The notes under the pieces were generated by a model that did not search any database, was not told where the DNA came from, and worked only from the letters and a program-made list of their open reading frames with translations. From Rhodospirillales bacterium CG15_BIG_FIL_POST_REV_8_21_14_020_66_15 (lineage in GTDB: Bacteria; Pseudomonadota; Alphaproteobacteria; Rhodospirillales; Casp-alpha2), in NCBI GenBank assembly GCA_002781745.1, contig PFFW01000147.1:1-53116 (forward strand): a DNA stretch of 53,116 bases. The letters are read 5' to 3'. Numbering within the stretch: the stretch's first letter is position 1; the number at the start of each line of letters is the position of its first letter. Of this stretch, positions 7,454 through 15,378 are shown piece after piece. A program made the translations under genes and the position numbers.

Positions 7454-7505
7454 CGTAAATTATGCATATTTATGCGCAATAAGCGTAATTTTGCATAAAT
7501 TACGC
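7454..7505. promoter_or_regulatory. Paired 21-bp dyads upstream of tupB (candidate operators)
   Basis: Dyad 1 (7454-7474) has arms CGTAAAT / ATTTATG. Dyad 2 (7483-7505) has perfect 9-bp arms GCGTAATTT / AAATTACGC around TGCAT. Both share the outline CGTAA...TTAyG over 21 bp and their centres are 30 bp apart, about three helical turns. They lie in AT-rich DNA where the tup promoter should be. The neighbouring HTH/PBP-like regulator is the natural candidate ligand-responsive binder; this is inference. Confidence 0.6.
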
Positions 7506-7836
7506 AGGGACGCAAGCAATCCTCCGGACGTCGCGCCGAGGCCTGCGTCGGCGCCCCCGGCACCTACCGCCCGGACGGCGGGGCCGCCGCCGTACCCGCC
7601 GGAGATCCGGCCGCGGCGCCGATCCCAGGCCTAAAATTTCACATCATTCACATTAAAACACAAAATAATACACATCCGTTTACCTATTTTTTATAATAAT
7701 TTCAGTATTTAAGTTGCCATTCTCCATCATCCGTGTATTTTTAACATCAAATATTCCGGCACGCGCCGGTCGCCCGAAGATGGGTCCGATGGGGCCGGGG
7801 CGTTGGGTTATGAGTTTCACAACGGGAGAAATGGTT
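7506..7836. other. Intergenic region with AT-rich leader
   Basis: From 7506 to about 7630 the sequence is GC-rich with no supported gene. From 7632 to about 7760 it is AT-rich and probably contains the promoter of the 26-residue membrane protein gene; TTGCCA with TATTTT 16 nt downstream is a weak candidate. Longer open frames across it lack plausible ribosome binding sites. Confidence 0.4.
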
Positions 7837-7917
7837 ATGGGTAAAATCAACAAGGCGTTCCTGGTCCTGCCGGTGGTGTTCGCCATCCTGATCGCGGTCG
7901 GCATCCTGACCAGCTAG
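7837..7917 (+). CDS. 26-residue single-span membrane protein
   Basis: ATG 7837 has GGGAG 8 nt upstream; an ATG at 7831 is too close to that site. The product begins MGKINK (positively charged), followed by about 18 hydrophobic residues (FLVLPVVFAILIAVGIL) and ends TS. This fits a small N-in single-pass inner-membrane protein. A strong rho-independent terminator begins 28 nt after the stop, so the gene is a compact standalone unit. I do not recognise a family; small subunits of membrane complexes have this form. Confidence 0.6.
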   Translation: MGKINKAFLVLPVVFAILIAVGILTS

Positions 7918-7944
7918 GTCATATCGTTCCAAAGACTGGTGATC

Positions 7945-7977
7945 AAAGCGCGGGTCCGCCGGATCCGCGCTTTTTTT
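7945..7977 (+). terminator. Strong rho-independent terminator
   Basis: 13-bp stem (7945-7957 with 7961-7973; one G-U pair) closed by a 3-nt loop and followed by a run of seven T (7971-7977). It ends the transcript of the small membrane protein gene. Confidence 0.85.
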
Positions 7978-7997
7978 GCGCGCGCGGCGGGACGGGG

Positions 7998-8105
7998 CGT
8001 TACGGTCAGTCCAGGCGCGCGGCCAGGCGACCTTGTCCGACGTTACGGTCAGTCTAAGCTGGCGGCCAGCGCCGCCCGCGCGGCTGCCTTGGCGATCTTG
8101 TCCGA
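7998..8105. repeat. Tandem partial duplication of the ScfR gene 3' end
   Basis: Positions 8041-8105, the last codons and stop of the regulator gene, are repeated immediately downstream at 7998-8040. Both copies begin with CGTTACGGTCAGTC and end with TTGTCCGA in plus-strand order. The outer copy has lost about 22 internal bases. It leaves a non-coding remnant past the stop codon. Confidence 0.7.
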
Positions 8106-9713
8106 AGTGGCCTGGGCGCGCTCGACCGCATGGACCAGGGTCGGATGGGCGCGCTGGGCGCAGTCGGTCCGCTCGCACAGGCGGCAGGTGACGCCCACCG
8201 GCAGGAACGTTTCCGAGCGCGTCAGGTCGAGCCCGCCCGAATAGACCAGTTCTCCCGCATCATCGAGACGGCAGCCGAGGGCCAGCGCGTAGCTTCCTTC
8301 CGGCTCGTTGTATCCGGCTCCGGGCCGGCGCTGGCCGAAGGCGACGGAGAGATAGGCGCTGCCGTCGGCGAGTTGCAGGACCTGGGCGTCGACGCTGCCG
8401 GGCCGGCCGCTGGCCGCGTGCACGTTCCAGCGCGGGCAGATGCCCGCGAACCTGGGGATCGGCAGGCCGGAGCCCGAGAACCGCTTGAACACGTTGCCCG
8501 CCCGGTCGATGCGAAGGAAGTGGAAGCGCACGCCCTCGTGGCCCGGGCGGCGCAGGGTCGCCAGGCGCTGGCAGGCCTGTTCCAGGCTGACCCCGAAGGC
8601 CTGTGCGAGGCGTTCGACGTCGTAGCGGCAGGCGCGCGCGCGATCGAGGAACGAGTCGTACGGCATCAGGAGGGCCGCGGCGAAATATCCCGCCAGGAAA
8701 TCGACGCACTGCTCCTCCGACGCCGACGCCAGCCGGGCCTCGCCGACCAGGTCCGCGATAAGGTCGGCGGCAACGCGGCGCGCGACCTCGCGCGCCAGCA
8801 CGAAACGCAGGCTGGGCGGCGCCAGGTCGTCGCGGACGACGAGCCGCCCGCCCGCGCCGCCCGACCCGGCCTCGACACGGAGCGCCGGCGGGACCGCCGC
8901 CGCACGGCCCGGGTCGCCGGCGCGCGCGGTTTCGACCGCGATCCCGAAGCGGTCGCCGAGAAGCCGGCAAAGGCGCGAGAACAAGCCCACGGTCTCCATG
9001 CCGATCTCGTGACGCAGTTCCTCGGCCCGGCGATCCAGGTCGTCGAAGAAGTTGTCGTTGCGCTCGATGAAATCACCGACCTCCTCGGCCGGGGTGCGGC
9101 TGTCCAGGAGGCCGTCCAGGTTCTCGCCGGTGATGAAGCGCAGCAGCTCGTCGACCTGATGGGTCAGCTTCTCCGTGCCGTCGACGACGATGCCGAGGAA
9201 CTGCTGCCGCTCTTCGGCCGCCAGATCGATGTTGTCGAGCAGAATCTCCGAGAAGCTGCGCACGGAGGTCAGCAGCGTGCGCACGGAATGGCTGGAGGCG
9301 ACCAGGTAGGGGCTGGAGGCCAGCTTGTCGGTGAGGGCCTCCACGTCCTCGCGCGAGGTGCGGTAGGACCGGTAGAGGCGGAGGAAGGCGCGGCAGATGT
9401 CCGGCACGGAGGTCACGAATTCGTCCAGCTCCGCCGCCGAGGGCCGGGTGCCGCCGAACATCGGGTCGCTGAGCGCTTCCTCGAGGTCGCTTTTGATGCG
9501 CACCTCGTCGCCCGCGGAGAAGTCGCGCAGGTCGACGCCCAGCGCCTCCGAAAGCTTGAGCAGCAGCGACACGGTCAGGGGCCGGTCGTTGTGCTCGATC
9601 ATGTTCAAATAGCTGGGCGAGATGCCGAGAATCTCGGCCAGCTTGACCTGCGTCAGGCCGCGGTCCTTGCGGAGCCTGCGCAGGCGCGCGCCCAGCATCG
9701 GTGATCGCGCCAT
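8049..9713 (-). CDS. ScfR/RamB-type regulator with HisKA-like insertion
   Basis: 554 residues. Residues ~8-63 are an XRE helix-turn-helix (RLRRLRKDRGLTQVKLAEILGISPSYLN). The C-terminal half matches the short-chain acyl-responsive regulator family (COG3800), ending in the cysteine motif CRLCERTDCAQRA. The ImmA/IrrE-like segment lacks a zinc HExxH (REVARRVA instead), as usual for this family. Residues ~133-195 resemble a HisKA dimerisation helix pair, including SSHSVRTLL with His142 at the H-box position. Start 9713 is preferred because GAGGGGG precedes it. It probably controls acetate or propionate metabolism. Confidence 0.85.
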   Translation of the reverse strand: MARSPMLGARLRRLRKDRGLTQVKLAEILGISPSYLNMIEHNDRPLTVSLLLKLSEALGVDLRDFSAGDEVRIKSDLEEALSDPMFGGTRPSAAELDEFVTSVPDICRAFLRLYRSYRTSREDVEALTDKLASSPYLVASSHSVRTLLTSVRSFSEILLDNIDLAAEERQQFLGIVVDGTEKLTHQVDELLRFITGENLDGLLDSRTPAEEVGDFIERNDNFFDDLDRRAEELRHEIGMETVGLFSRLCRLLGDRFGIAVETARAGDPGRAAAVPPALRVEAGSGGAGGRLVVRDDLAPPSLRFVLAREVARRVAADLIADLVGEARLASASEEQCVDFLAGYFAAALLMPYDSFLDRARACRYDVERLAQAFGVSLEQACQRLATLRRPGHEGVRFHFLRIDRAGNVFKRFSGSGLPIPRFAGICPRWNVHAASGRPGSVDAQVLQLADGSAYLSVAFGQRRPGAGYNEPEGSYALALGCRLDDAGELVYSGGLDLTRSETFLPVGVTCRLCERTDCAQRAHPTLVHAVERAQATSDKIAKAAARAALAASLD

Positions 9714-9882
9714 GATGTTCCCCCTCGTGGGATTCCACGATTTCGCGCCCATCCCGGCTGCGTTCCACCGGCCGGGTCGGGGCGTCGCGCTACGTTAACC
9801 GGTGTTCACGCTTATGTCGCCGTGAATCGGCAATGTAAAATCTCTTGATTACAAGGGCAAGAGGCGCGGAGAAGTGAAATGT

Positions 9883-12630
9883 TCACGCTGCCGGTGCGGC
9901 TTCCAGGGCCGGCAAGGTGAAGCGGAAAACCGAGCCCCGCTCGGCCGCCGGCTCGACCCACACCTTGCCGCCGAAGCGCTCGACGATCTCGCGGCAGATG
10001 GCGAGCCCGAGGCCCGTGCCCTTGGGCTTGTTGGTCAGGGTCTCGCCCGAACCGCCCTGCTGGAAGCGTTCGAAGATACGCTCGCGTTCGCCGGGCGCCA
10101 CGCCGGGGCCGTTGTCGATGACGTCGACGACCACCGTGCCGCCGTTCCGCCGGGCGGTGATGTGGACCCGGCCGTCGGCCGGATCGCAGAACTTGACGGC
10201 GTTGGAGATCAGGTTGACCAGCACCTGGATCAGCCGGTCGCGGTCGGCGTACACGCGGGGCAGCCCCCCGGGCAGTTCCGCGCCCAGGCGCACGCCCTCG
10301 GCCTGGGCAAGCGGCGAGGCGGCCGCGACGGCGGCGTCGATCGTCGCCCCCAGATCCAAGGGCGCCATGCTCCATTCGATGCTGCCCGCCTCCATCTTGG
10401 AGAGATCGAGAAGCTGATCGATCAGGCGCGTGAGGCGCTGCGTCTCGGCCACCACGATGCTGTAGAAGCGGTCGCGTTCGGCGTTGGGCAGCGCCGGGTT
10501 GTCGGACAGGATCTCGCCGGCCGCGCGGATCGACGTAAGCGGCGTGCGGAACTCGTGTCCCACCGTGGTGATGAAGTTGTCCTTGAGCCGGTCCAGTTCC
10601 TGAAGCCGCACGTTGGCGGCGCGCAGTTCGGCGGTCGTCTCCTCTAGCGCGCGGGATTTCTCCTCCAGTTCATGCGAATACTCGATGACCTGCGAGGTTT
10701 CGTCGAGGATGCGCATCAGGTCCTCGGTGCTGACGACCTCGCCCTTGGTCACGCTGGCGACCATGGCCTGCGCCGACGCCGCGCCGATCACGCCGGCAAG
10801 CTGCCGCTCCGCGAACGAAACCAGCGCCGGCACGGCCTCCGCATGATGGTCGAGATTCATGTCGTGCCGCCGCGCGAATTCGGCGAACGCCGCCACCGCC
10901 CGGTCGTCGCCCAGAAAACGCCGCAGCACATCCTGCAGTTCCCCGACCGAGGCCGAGCCCCGCCAGGCGGTGACCGGCGCCGCCCCCGGGCTGTCCAGCT
11001 TCTGCACGAACTCGCCGGCCTGAAGCAGTTCCAGTTCGCTCGGCTTGCTGAGGAGCGAAACCCAGATGAACCCGCCGATGTTCACCAGCATTGACCAGAA
11101 CAGCGAATGCGACAGATGGTCGATGCCGCTCATGCCGAACAGGGCATAGGGCTTCAGCACCTCGATGCCGAAGGGGCCCAGTTCGATGAAGTCCATGGAC
11201 AGCCAGCCGGACCGGGCGAAGGACGGCAGCACCAGGGTGTAGAGCCACATCACCGTGCCCAGGAGCAGCCCCGTCATGGCGCCGGCGCGCGTGCCGCCCT
11301 TCCAGAAGATGCCGCCCAGCAGAGCCGGCGCGAACTGCGCCGCCGCGGCGAACGACACCAGGCCGATGGTGACCAGCGCATAGGATTCCCCGATCAGCCG
11401 CATGTAGGTATAGGCCAGCAGCAGCACGAACAGGATCGCGCTGCGCCTGACGAACAGCAGGAACGCGGTCAGGTCGCCCGTGAAGCGGGCCTGGAACGAC
11501 CGCATGCGCAACAGGACCGGGACCACCAGGTCGTTGCACACCATGGTCGACAGCGCGATGGTCGCGACGATCAGCATCCCCGTCGCCGCCGACAGGCCGC
11601 CGATGTAGGCGAACAGCGCCAGGCCTTCCTGATGGTTGGCCATGGCCACGGTCAGCACGAAGGTGTCGGCGTCGACGCCGCGGTCGGGAAACTGCAGCAG
11701 GCCGCCGATGGCGATCGGCAGGACGAATACGTTGATCAGGATCAGGTAAAGGGGAAACAGCCACGCCGCCTTGCGCACGTGGTCCGGGTTCACGTTCTCG
11801 ACGACCGCGACCTGGAACTGGCGCGGCAGGCAGACGATGGCGAACATGGACAGCACCAGCAGGGTCGACCATTGCGCGTAGCCGCCGACGCTGGCCTGGT
11901 GGAACAGCTGCGAGACCTCGGCCACGGCGTTGGCGCGGGCGAACAGGTCGCCGAACCCGTCAAACAGCCCGAAGGTGACGTAGGCTCCCACGGCCAGGAA
12001 CGCCGCCAGCTTGATCACCGATTCGAAGGCGATGGCGATGACCATGCCTTCGTGGTGTTCGCTGGCGTCGATGTGCCGGGTGCCGAACAGGATGGCGAAC
12101 AGGGCCATGATCAGGGCGACGAAGAAGGCCGTGTCCTGGAACAGGGGCACCCGGCCCAGGTGGCGGGGCATGACGATTTCCGGATACTGGATCAGCACCG
12201 TGAAGCTGGTCGACACGGCCTTAAGCTGCAGCGCGATGTAGGGCAGAATGCCGAACACGGCGATCACGGTGACGATGCCGCCGAGATAGAGGCTTTTGCC
12301 GTAACGCGAGGCGATGAAGTCGGCGATCGAGGTGATGCGGTTCTCGGCGCTGATGCGCACCATCCTTTCCAGGACGAAGGGCCACAGGACGAGCACCAGG
12401 GTCGGCCCCAGATAGATGGGCAGGAAGTCCAGGCCCGAAGTGGCCGCCCGGCCGACGCTGCCGTAGAAGGTCCAGCTGGTGCAGTAGACGGCCATCGACA
12501 GCGCGTAGATGTAGGGATTGTTGATGATCGAACGCCCGGCGTCCGCCCGCTTGTCGCCCCAGAAGGCGATGGCGAACAGCAGGCCGAGATAGGCCACCGA
12601 CGCGATGAAGATGATCCAGCCCTCGAGCAT
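9883..12630 (-). CDS. Sodium/solute symporter-histidine kinase hybrid (CrbS-type)
   Basis: 915 residues. The N-terminal ~510 residues form a multi-span sodium:solute symporter (SSF) domain, followed by a linker to ~670. A HisKA domain comes next with phosphoacceptor His near residue 691 in GHEFRTPLTSI. The HATPase domain has N-box LISNAVKF, DNGPGV and GTGLGL. CrbS proteins of this layout sense or couple to acetate and drive acs expression in other proteobacteria. It sits between the ScfR-type regulator and a small membrane protein plus receiver gene, consistent with a short-chain fatty-acid sensing locus. Confidence 0.88.
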   Translation of the reverse strand: MLEGWIIFIASVAYLGLLFAIAFWGDKRADAGRSIINNPYIYALSMAVYCTSWTFYGSVGRAATSGLDFLPIYLGPTLVLVLWPFVLERMVRISAENRITSIADFIASRYGKSLYLGGIVTVIAVFGILPYIALQLKAVSTSFTVLIQYPEIVMPRHLGRVPLFQDTAFFVALIMALFAILFGTRHIDASEHHEGMVIAIAFESVIKLAAFLAVGAYVTFGLFDGFGDLFARANAVAEVSQLFHQASVGGYAQWSTLLVLSMFAIVCLPRQFQVAVVENVNPDHVRKAAWLFPLYLILINVFVLPIAIGGLLQFPDRGVDADTFVLTVAMANHQEGLALFAYIGGLSAATGMLIVATIALSTMVCNDLVVPVLLRMRSFQARFTGDLTAFLLFVRRSAILFVLLLAYTYMRLIGESYALVTIGLVSFAAAAQFAPALLGGIFWKGGTRAGAMTGLLLGTVMWLYTLVLPSFARSGWLSMDFIELGPFGIEVLKPYALFGMSGIDHLSHSLFWSMLVNIGGFIWVSLLSKPSELELLQAGEFVQKLDSPGAAPVTAWRGSASVGELQDVLRRFLGDDRAVAAFAEFARRHDMNLDHHAEAVPALVSFAERQLAGVIGAASAQAMVASVTKGEVVSTEDLMRILDETSQVIEYSHELEEKSRALEETTAELRAANVRLQELDRLKDNFITTVGHEFRTPLTSIRAAGEILSDNPALPNAERDRFYSIVVAETQRLTRLIDQLLDLSKMEAGSIEWSMAPLDLGATIDAAVAAASPLAQAEGVRLGAELPGGLPRVYADRDRLIQVLVNLISNAVKFCDPADGRVHITARRNGGTVVVDVIDNGPGVAPGERERIFERFQQGGSGETLTNKPKGTGLGLAICREIVERFGGKVWVEPAAERGSVFRFTLPALEAAPAA

Positions 12631-12631
12631 G

Positions 12632-12904
12632 TCAGCGTTCCGGCGGACCCGGGCGCGCGACCCGTTCGGCGATCAGGTAGACCATGGCGACGACGACGCC
12701 CCACACCGCGAACAGGAAGACGAAGACGCGCGGCAGGCCGAACAGGTCGGCCTGACCCTCGGCCAGGGTCAGAAGCGGCGGCAGGAACATCAGGATCGCC
12801 ATCAGGAACAGCGAGATCGAGAACGCGCCGACCTTTCCCGGGCCGCCGTCGGAAGCGCTGCCCGCCCGGCGCCGCTGGGAATCGCGTGCCGGTTCCGTCG
12901 CCAT
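12632..12904 (-). CDS. Small two-span membrane protein
   Basis: 90 residues with two hydrophobic helices (about FSISLFLMAILMFLPPLLTL and VFVFLFAVWGVVVAMVYLIA) and charged ends. The ATG at 12904 overlaps the receiver stop (TGATG), and the stop is only 1 nt from the symporter-kinase start, so the three genes are translationally coupled. Position and topology suggest an accessory subunit of the symporter-kinase. No named family is recognised with confidence. Confidence 0.7.
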   Translation of the reverse strand: MATEPARDSQRRRAGSASDGGPGKVGAFSISLFLMAILMFLPPLLTLAEGQADLFGLPRVFVFLFAVWGVVVAMVYLIAERVARPGPPER

Positions 12905-13281
12905 CACCCCGCGGCCATGCCGATGGCGGCCTTGACCTTGGCCACCAGGTCACGGGTGGAGAACGGTTTGGTGATGAATTCGTCGGCCCCTGCGGCGAGG
13001 CCCTTTTCCCGGTCGGCGTCGCGCCCCTTGGCGGTCAGCATGATGACGTGAACGTCGGACCAGGCGCTGTTGGCGCGGATCTCCTCGCAGACGGAAAAGC
13101 CGTCGCGTTCCGGCAGCATGACGTCCAAAAGCACCACATCGGGCTTGGCTTTGCGCATCTCGTTGAGCGCCGCATTGCCGTCGCCGACGACGCGCGTCTT
13201 GAACCCCGACTTTTCCAGAAGGAAGGTCAGGGACAGGACGATGTTGTCGTCGTCTTCGACCACCAGAACCGAGTGATTCAT
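12904..13281 (-). CDS. Single-domain response regulator
   Basis: 125-residue receiver domain with all key residues: acidic EDDD at 9-12, phosphoacceptor Asp53 (LLDVMLP), Thr83 (MLTAKG) and Lys105 (TKPF). There is no output domain, unlike CrbR partners, which carry LuxR-type DNA-binding domains. It is the first gene of the operon with the symporter-kinase. It may act as a phosphotransfer intermediate or through protein contacts. Confidence 0.9.
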   Translation of the reverse strand: MNHSVLVVEDDDNIVLSLTFLLEKSGFKTRVVGDGNAALNEMRKAKPDVVLLDVMLPERDGFSVCEEIRANSAWSDVHVIMLTAKGRDADREKGLAAGADEFITKPFSTRDLVAKVKAAIGMAAG

Positions 13282-13425
13282 GAACGTCTCCCACTCATGC
13301 CCGCGTTTACGATCGCGCGCCGGCCGTTTTCGGCTTTGGCCCGATTATACCCCGGACATCCGCCGCCGCCGCAAGAATTCTGAACGGGCGGCCGGCAGGG
13401 ACCGGTTTGACAGGCGGCGGCCCAT

Positions 13426-15162
13426 TTGCCATGCCTGGACCGCATGGAACGGGAAACGCCCCTGGAATTCACCCGCCGCGCGGTGCTGACCGGCATGGTC
13501 CTGGGCGCCGCGCTGACGCCCTGCAACGTCTATTCGGGGCTGAAGATCGGCTGGTCCTTCAACATGTCGATCGCCGCCGGCCTGCTGGCCGTGGGCGCGT
13601 GGCGCCTGGCCGGGCGCGGCCTGGGCACGGCTCCCTTCGACCTGCGCGAGAACAACATCAACCAGACGGCGGCCTCGGCCTCGGCCTCCATCGTGTCGGG
13701 CGGCCTGGTGGCGCCGATCCCGGCCCTGACACTTCTGACCGGGCAGACGTTCGAGTGGCCGGTGCTGGCGTTCTGGGTGTTCAGCGTGTCGATCCTGGGC
13801 GTGGTCGTCGCCGCGGGCCTGCGCCGGCAGATGATCGAGCACGAGAACCTGGCCTTTCCGGCGGGCCTGGCCACGGCCGAGACGCTGAGGCGCATCCACG
13901 GGGCGGGCCGCGAGCAGGCGGGCCGCCTGCGCGCCCTTCTGGCCGCCGCCGGCGTATCGGCGGCGGCCAAGCTGGCCGTGGACCTGGCGGCGGCGGTGCC
14001 GCGCCTGGCCCTGCCGGGCGGATTCGCGGGCGGCGTCACCTTCAGGAACCTGGGGCTGGCCTTCGATCCGTCGCTCCTGATGATCGGCTTCGGCGCGCTG
14101 ATCGGCCCGCGCGCGGGGCTGTCGTTGCTGCTGGGGGCGGTCGCCGCCTGGGGCGTCCTGGCCCCCTGGGTGCTGGACCGGGGCTGGGCCCGGCCGGGCG
14201 CGGCGGACGCGGTGTGGTTCTCGGATCTGGTGGGCTGGCTGCTGTGGCCGGGAGTGACGCTGACGGTCGTCTCGGCGCTGACGTCGTTCGCGCTCTCCGT
14301 CCTTCGCCTGCGCCGCCGCCTGGCCGGAACGGGCGGCCTGGGTGGGCGGATCGGCCGGGGATACGTGCTGGCGCTGGGATCGGTCACGGCGCTGATCTGC
14401 GTCGCCGGCTGGGCCCTGTTCGGCCTGCCGGTCTGGGTCTCGGTGCTGGCGGTCGGGCTCAGCTACGTGCTGGCGGTGATCGCCGCCCGCGTGTCGGGCG
14501 AGACCGGGGTGACCCCCGTGGGCGCCCTGGGCAAGGTGACGCAGCTGACCTATGGCGCCGTCACGCCGGGCGACGTGGCGGCCAACCTGATGACCGCCAA
14601 CGTCACGGGCGGGGCCGCCGGCCAATGCGCCGACATGATGCACGACCTGAAGACGGGCCACATCGTCGGCGCTACGCCGCGCCTGCAGCTCTACGCCCAG
14701 GCCTTCGGCGTCCTGACCGGCAGCCTTGCCGGGGCCGCGGTCTACCTGGTCCTGGTGCCCGATCCCGGGGCCATGCTGATGACGCCCGAGTGGCCGGCGC
14801 CCGCGGTCGCCACCTGGAAGGCGGTGGCGGAGGTGCTGTCGGCGGGCCTGGGCGCGATCCCCGAGGGGACCGCCCCCGCCATGGCCGTGGCCGCCGTCCT
14901 CGGCCTGATCCTGGGCGCGGCGGACCGTCTGCTGCCGGAACCCGTCGCGCGCTTCCTGCCGAGCGCGCCCGCCGCCGGCGTCGCCTTCGTCATCCCGGCG
15001 TGGAATTCGTTTTCGCTGTGCCTGGGGGCGGTGATCGCGGCCTTGGCCGCGTACCTGCGCCCCGAATGGACGGCGCGCTACGGTACGGCCCTCGCCGCTG
15101 GACTGGTGGCCGGGGAAAGCCTGATCGGCGTGGCGCTGGCGTTCAGGGGCATGGCGGGGTAG
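13426..15162 (+). CDS. OPT-family oligopeptide/metal-chelate transporter
   Basis: 578 residues with many membrane spans and OPT signatures: EFTRRAVLTGMVLGAALTPCNVYSGLKIGWSFNMS at the N-terminus, NNINQTAASAS near residue 80, and AGLVAGESLIGV at the C-terminus. OPT proteins import small peptides or metal-siderophore complexes across the inner membrane. A second start at 13444 (MERETPLEF) is about equally likely; neither has a clear ribosome binding site. It diverges from the receiver operon. Its last 63 bases are present again 1.2 kb downstream. Confidence 0.85.
   Translation: MPCLDRMERETPLEFTRRAVLTGMVLGAALTPCNVYSGLKIGWSFNMSIAAGLLAVGAWRLAGRGLGTAPFDLRENNINQTAASASASIVSGGLVAPIPALTLLTGQTFEWPVLAFWVFSVSILGVVVAAGLRRQMIEHENLAFPAGLATAETLRRIHGAGREQAGRLRALLAAAGVSAAAKLAVDLAAAVPRLALPGGFAGGVTFRNLGLAFDPSLLMIGFGALIGPRAGLSLLLGAVAAWGVLAPWVLDRGWARPGAADAVWFSDLVGWLLWPGVTLTVVSALTSFALSVLRLRRRLAGTGGLGGRIGRGYVLALGSVTALICVAGWALFGLPVWVSVLAVGLSYVLAVIAARVSGETGVTPVGALGKVTQLTYGAVTPGDVAANLMTANVTGGAAGQCADMMHDLKTGHIVGATPRLQLYAQAFGVLTGSLAGAAVYLVLVPDPGAMLMTPEWPAPAVATWKAVAEVLSAGLGAIPEGTAPAMAVAAVLGLILGAADRLLPEPVARFLPSAPAAGVAFVIPAWNSFSLCLGAVIAALAAYLRPEWTARYGTALAAGLVAGESLIGVALAFRGMAG
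15100..15162 (+). repeat. OPT 3'-end repeat, left copy
   Basis: The final 21 codons of the OPT gene match 16319-16381 at 52 of 63 positions in the same reading frame with the same stop. The longest identical run is 17 bases (GAAAGCCTGATCGGCGT). Together the copies bracket a low-GC gene. See the right copy. Confidence 0.75.
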
Positions 15163-15301
15163 CGCGGCTGTTCCTTGGATTGGATGGCGGGGCTACCCCA
15201 TCCGAGGCGCGCGCGCCTGGAAATCGCGCCGTCAAATGTCCGACATTAGCCAGCATCAGACTTTCAGTCGGGATATTGAAAAGCCTCCGATTCGCGCAGT
15301 G

Positions 15302-15331
15302 TTGATGACCGTCGGCTCCATTCTCTTATAT
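15302..15331 (+). promoter_or_regulatory. Candidate promoter of the low-GC orphan gene
   Basis: TTGATG (15302-15307) and TTATAT (15326-15331) are 18 nt apart, within an AT-rich leader unlike the surrounding DNA. A perfect small palindrome AATGTC-C-GACATT lies upstream at 15235-15247 and could be an operator or a boundary sequence. Confidence 0.45.
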
Positions 15332-15378
15332 AGAAAATTTGTGCTATCCTCTTTCATAAGTAGAGGGAAGCGGGGGGA

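Noticed and set aside
11107-13383. 758-residue plus-strand open frame
   Set aside because: Antisense to the symporter-kinase and receiver genes; composition is low-complexity Gln/Asp/Arg typical of a shadow frame.
13530-14661. Minus-strand frames of 285 and 438 residues inside the OPT gene
   Set aside because: No plausible start signals, Pro/Arg-rich shadow composition, and the OPT frame explains the region.
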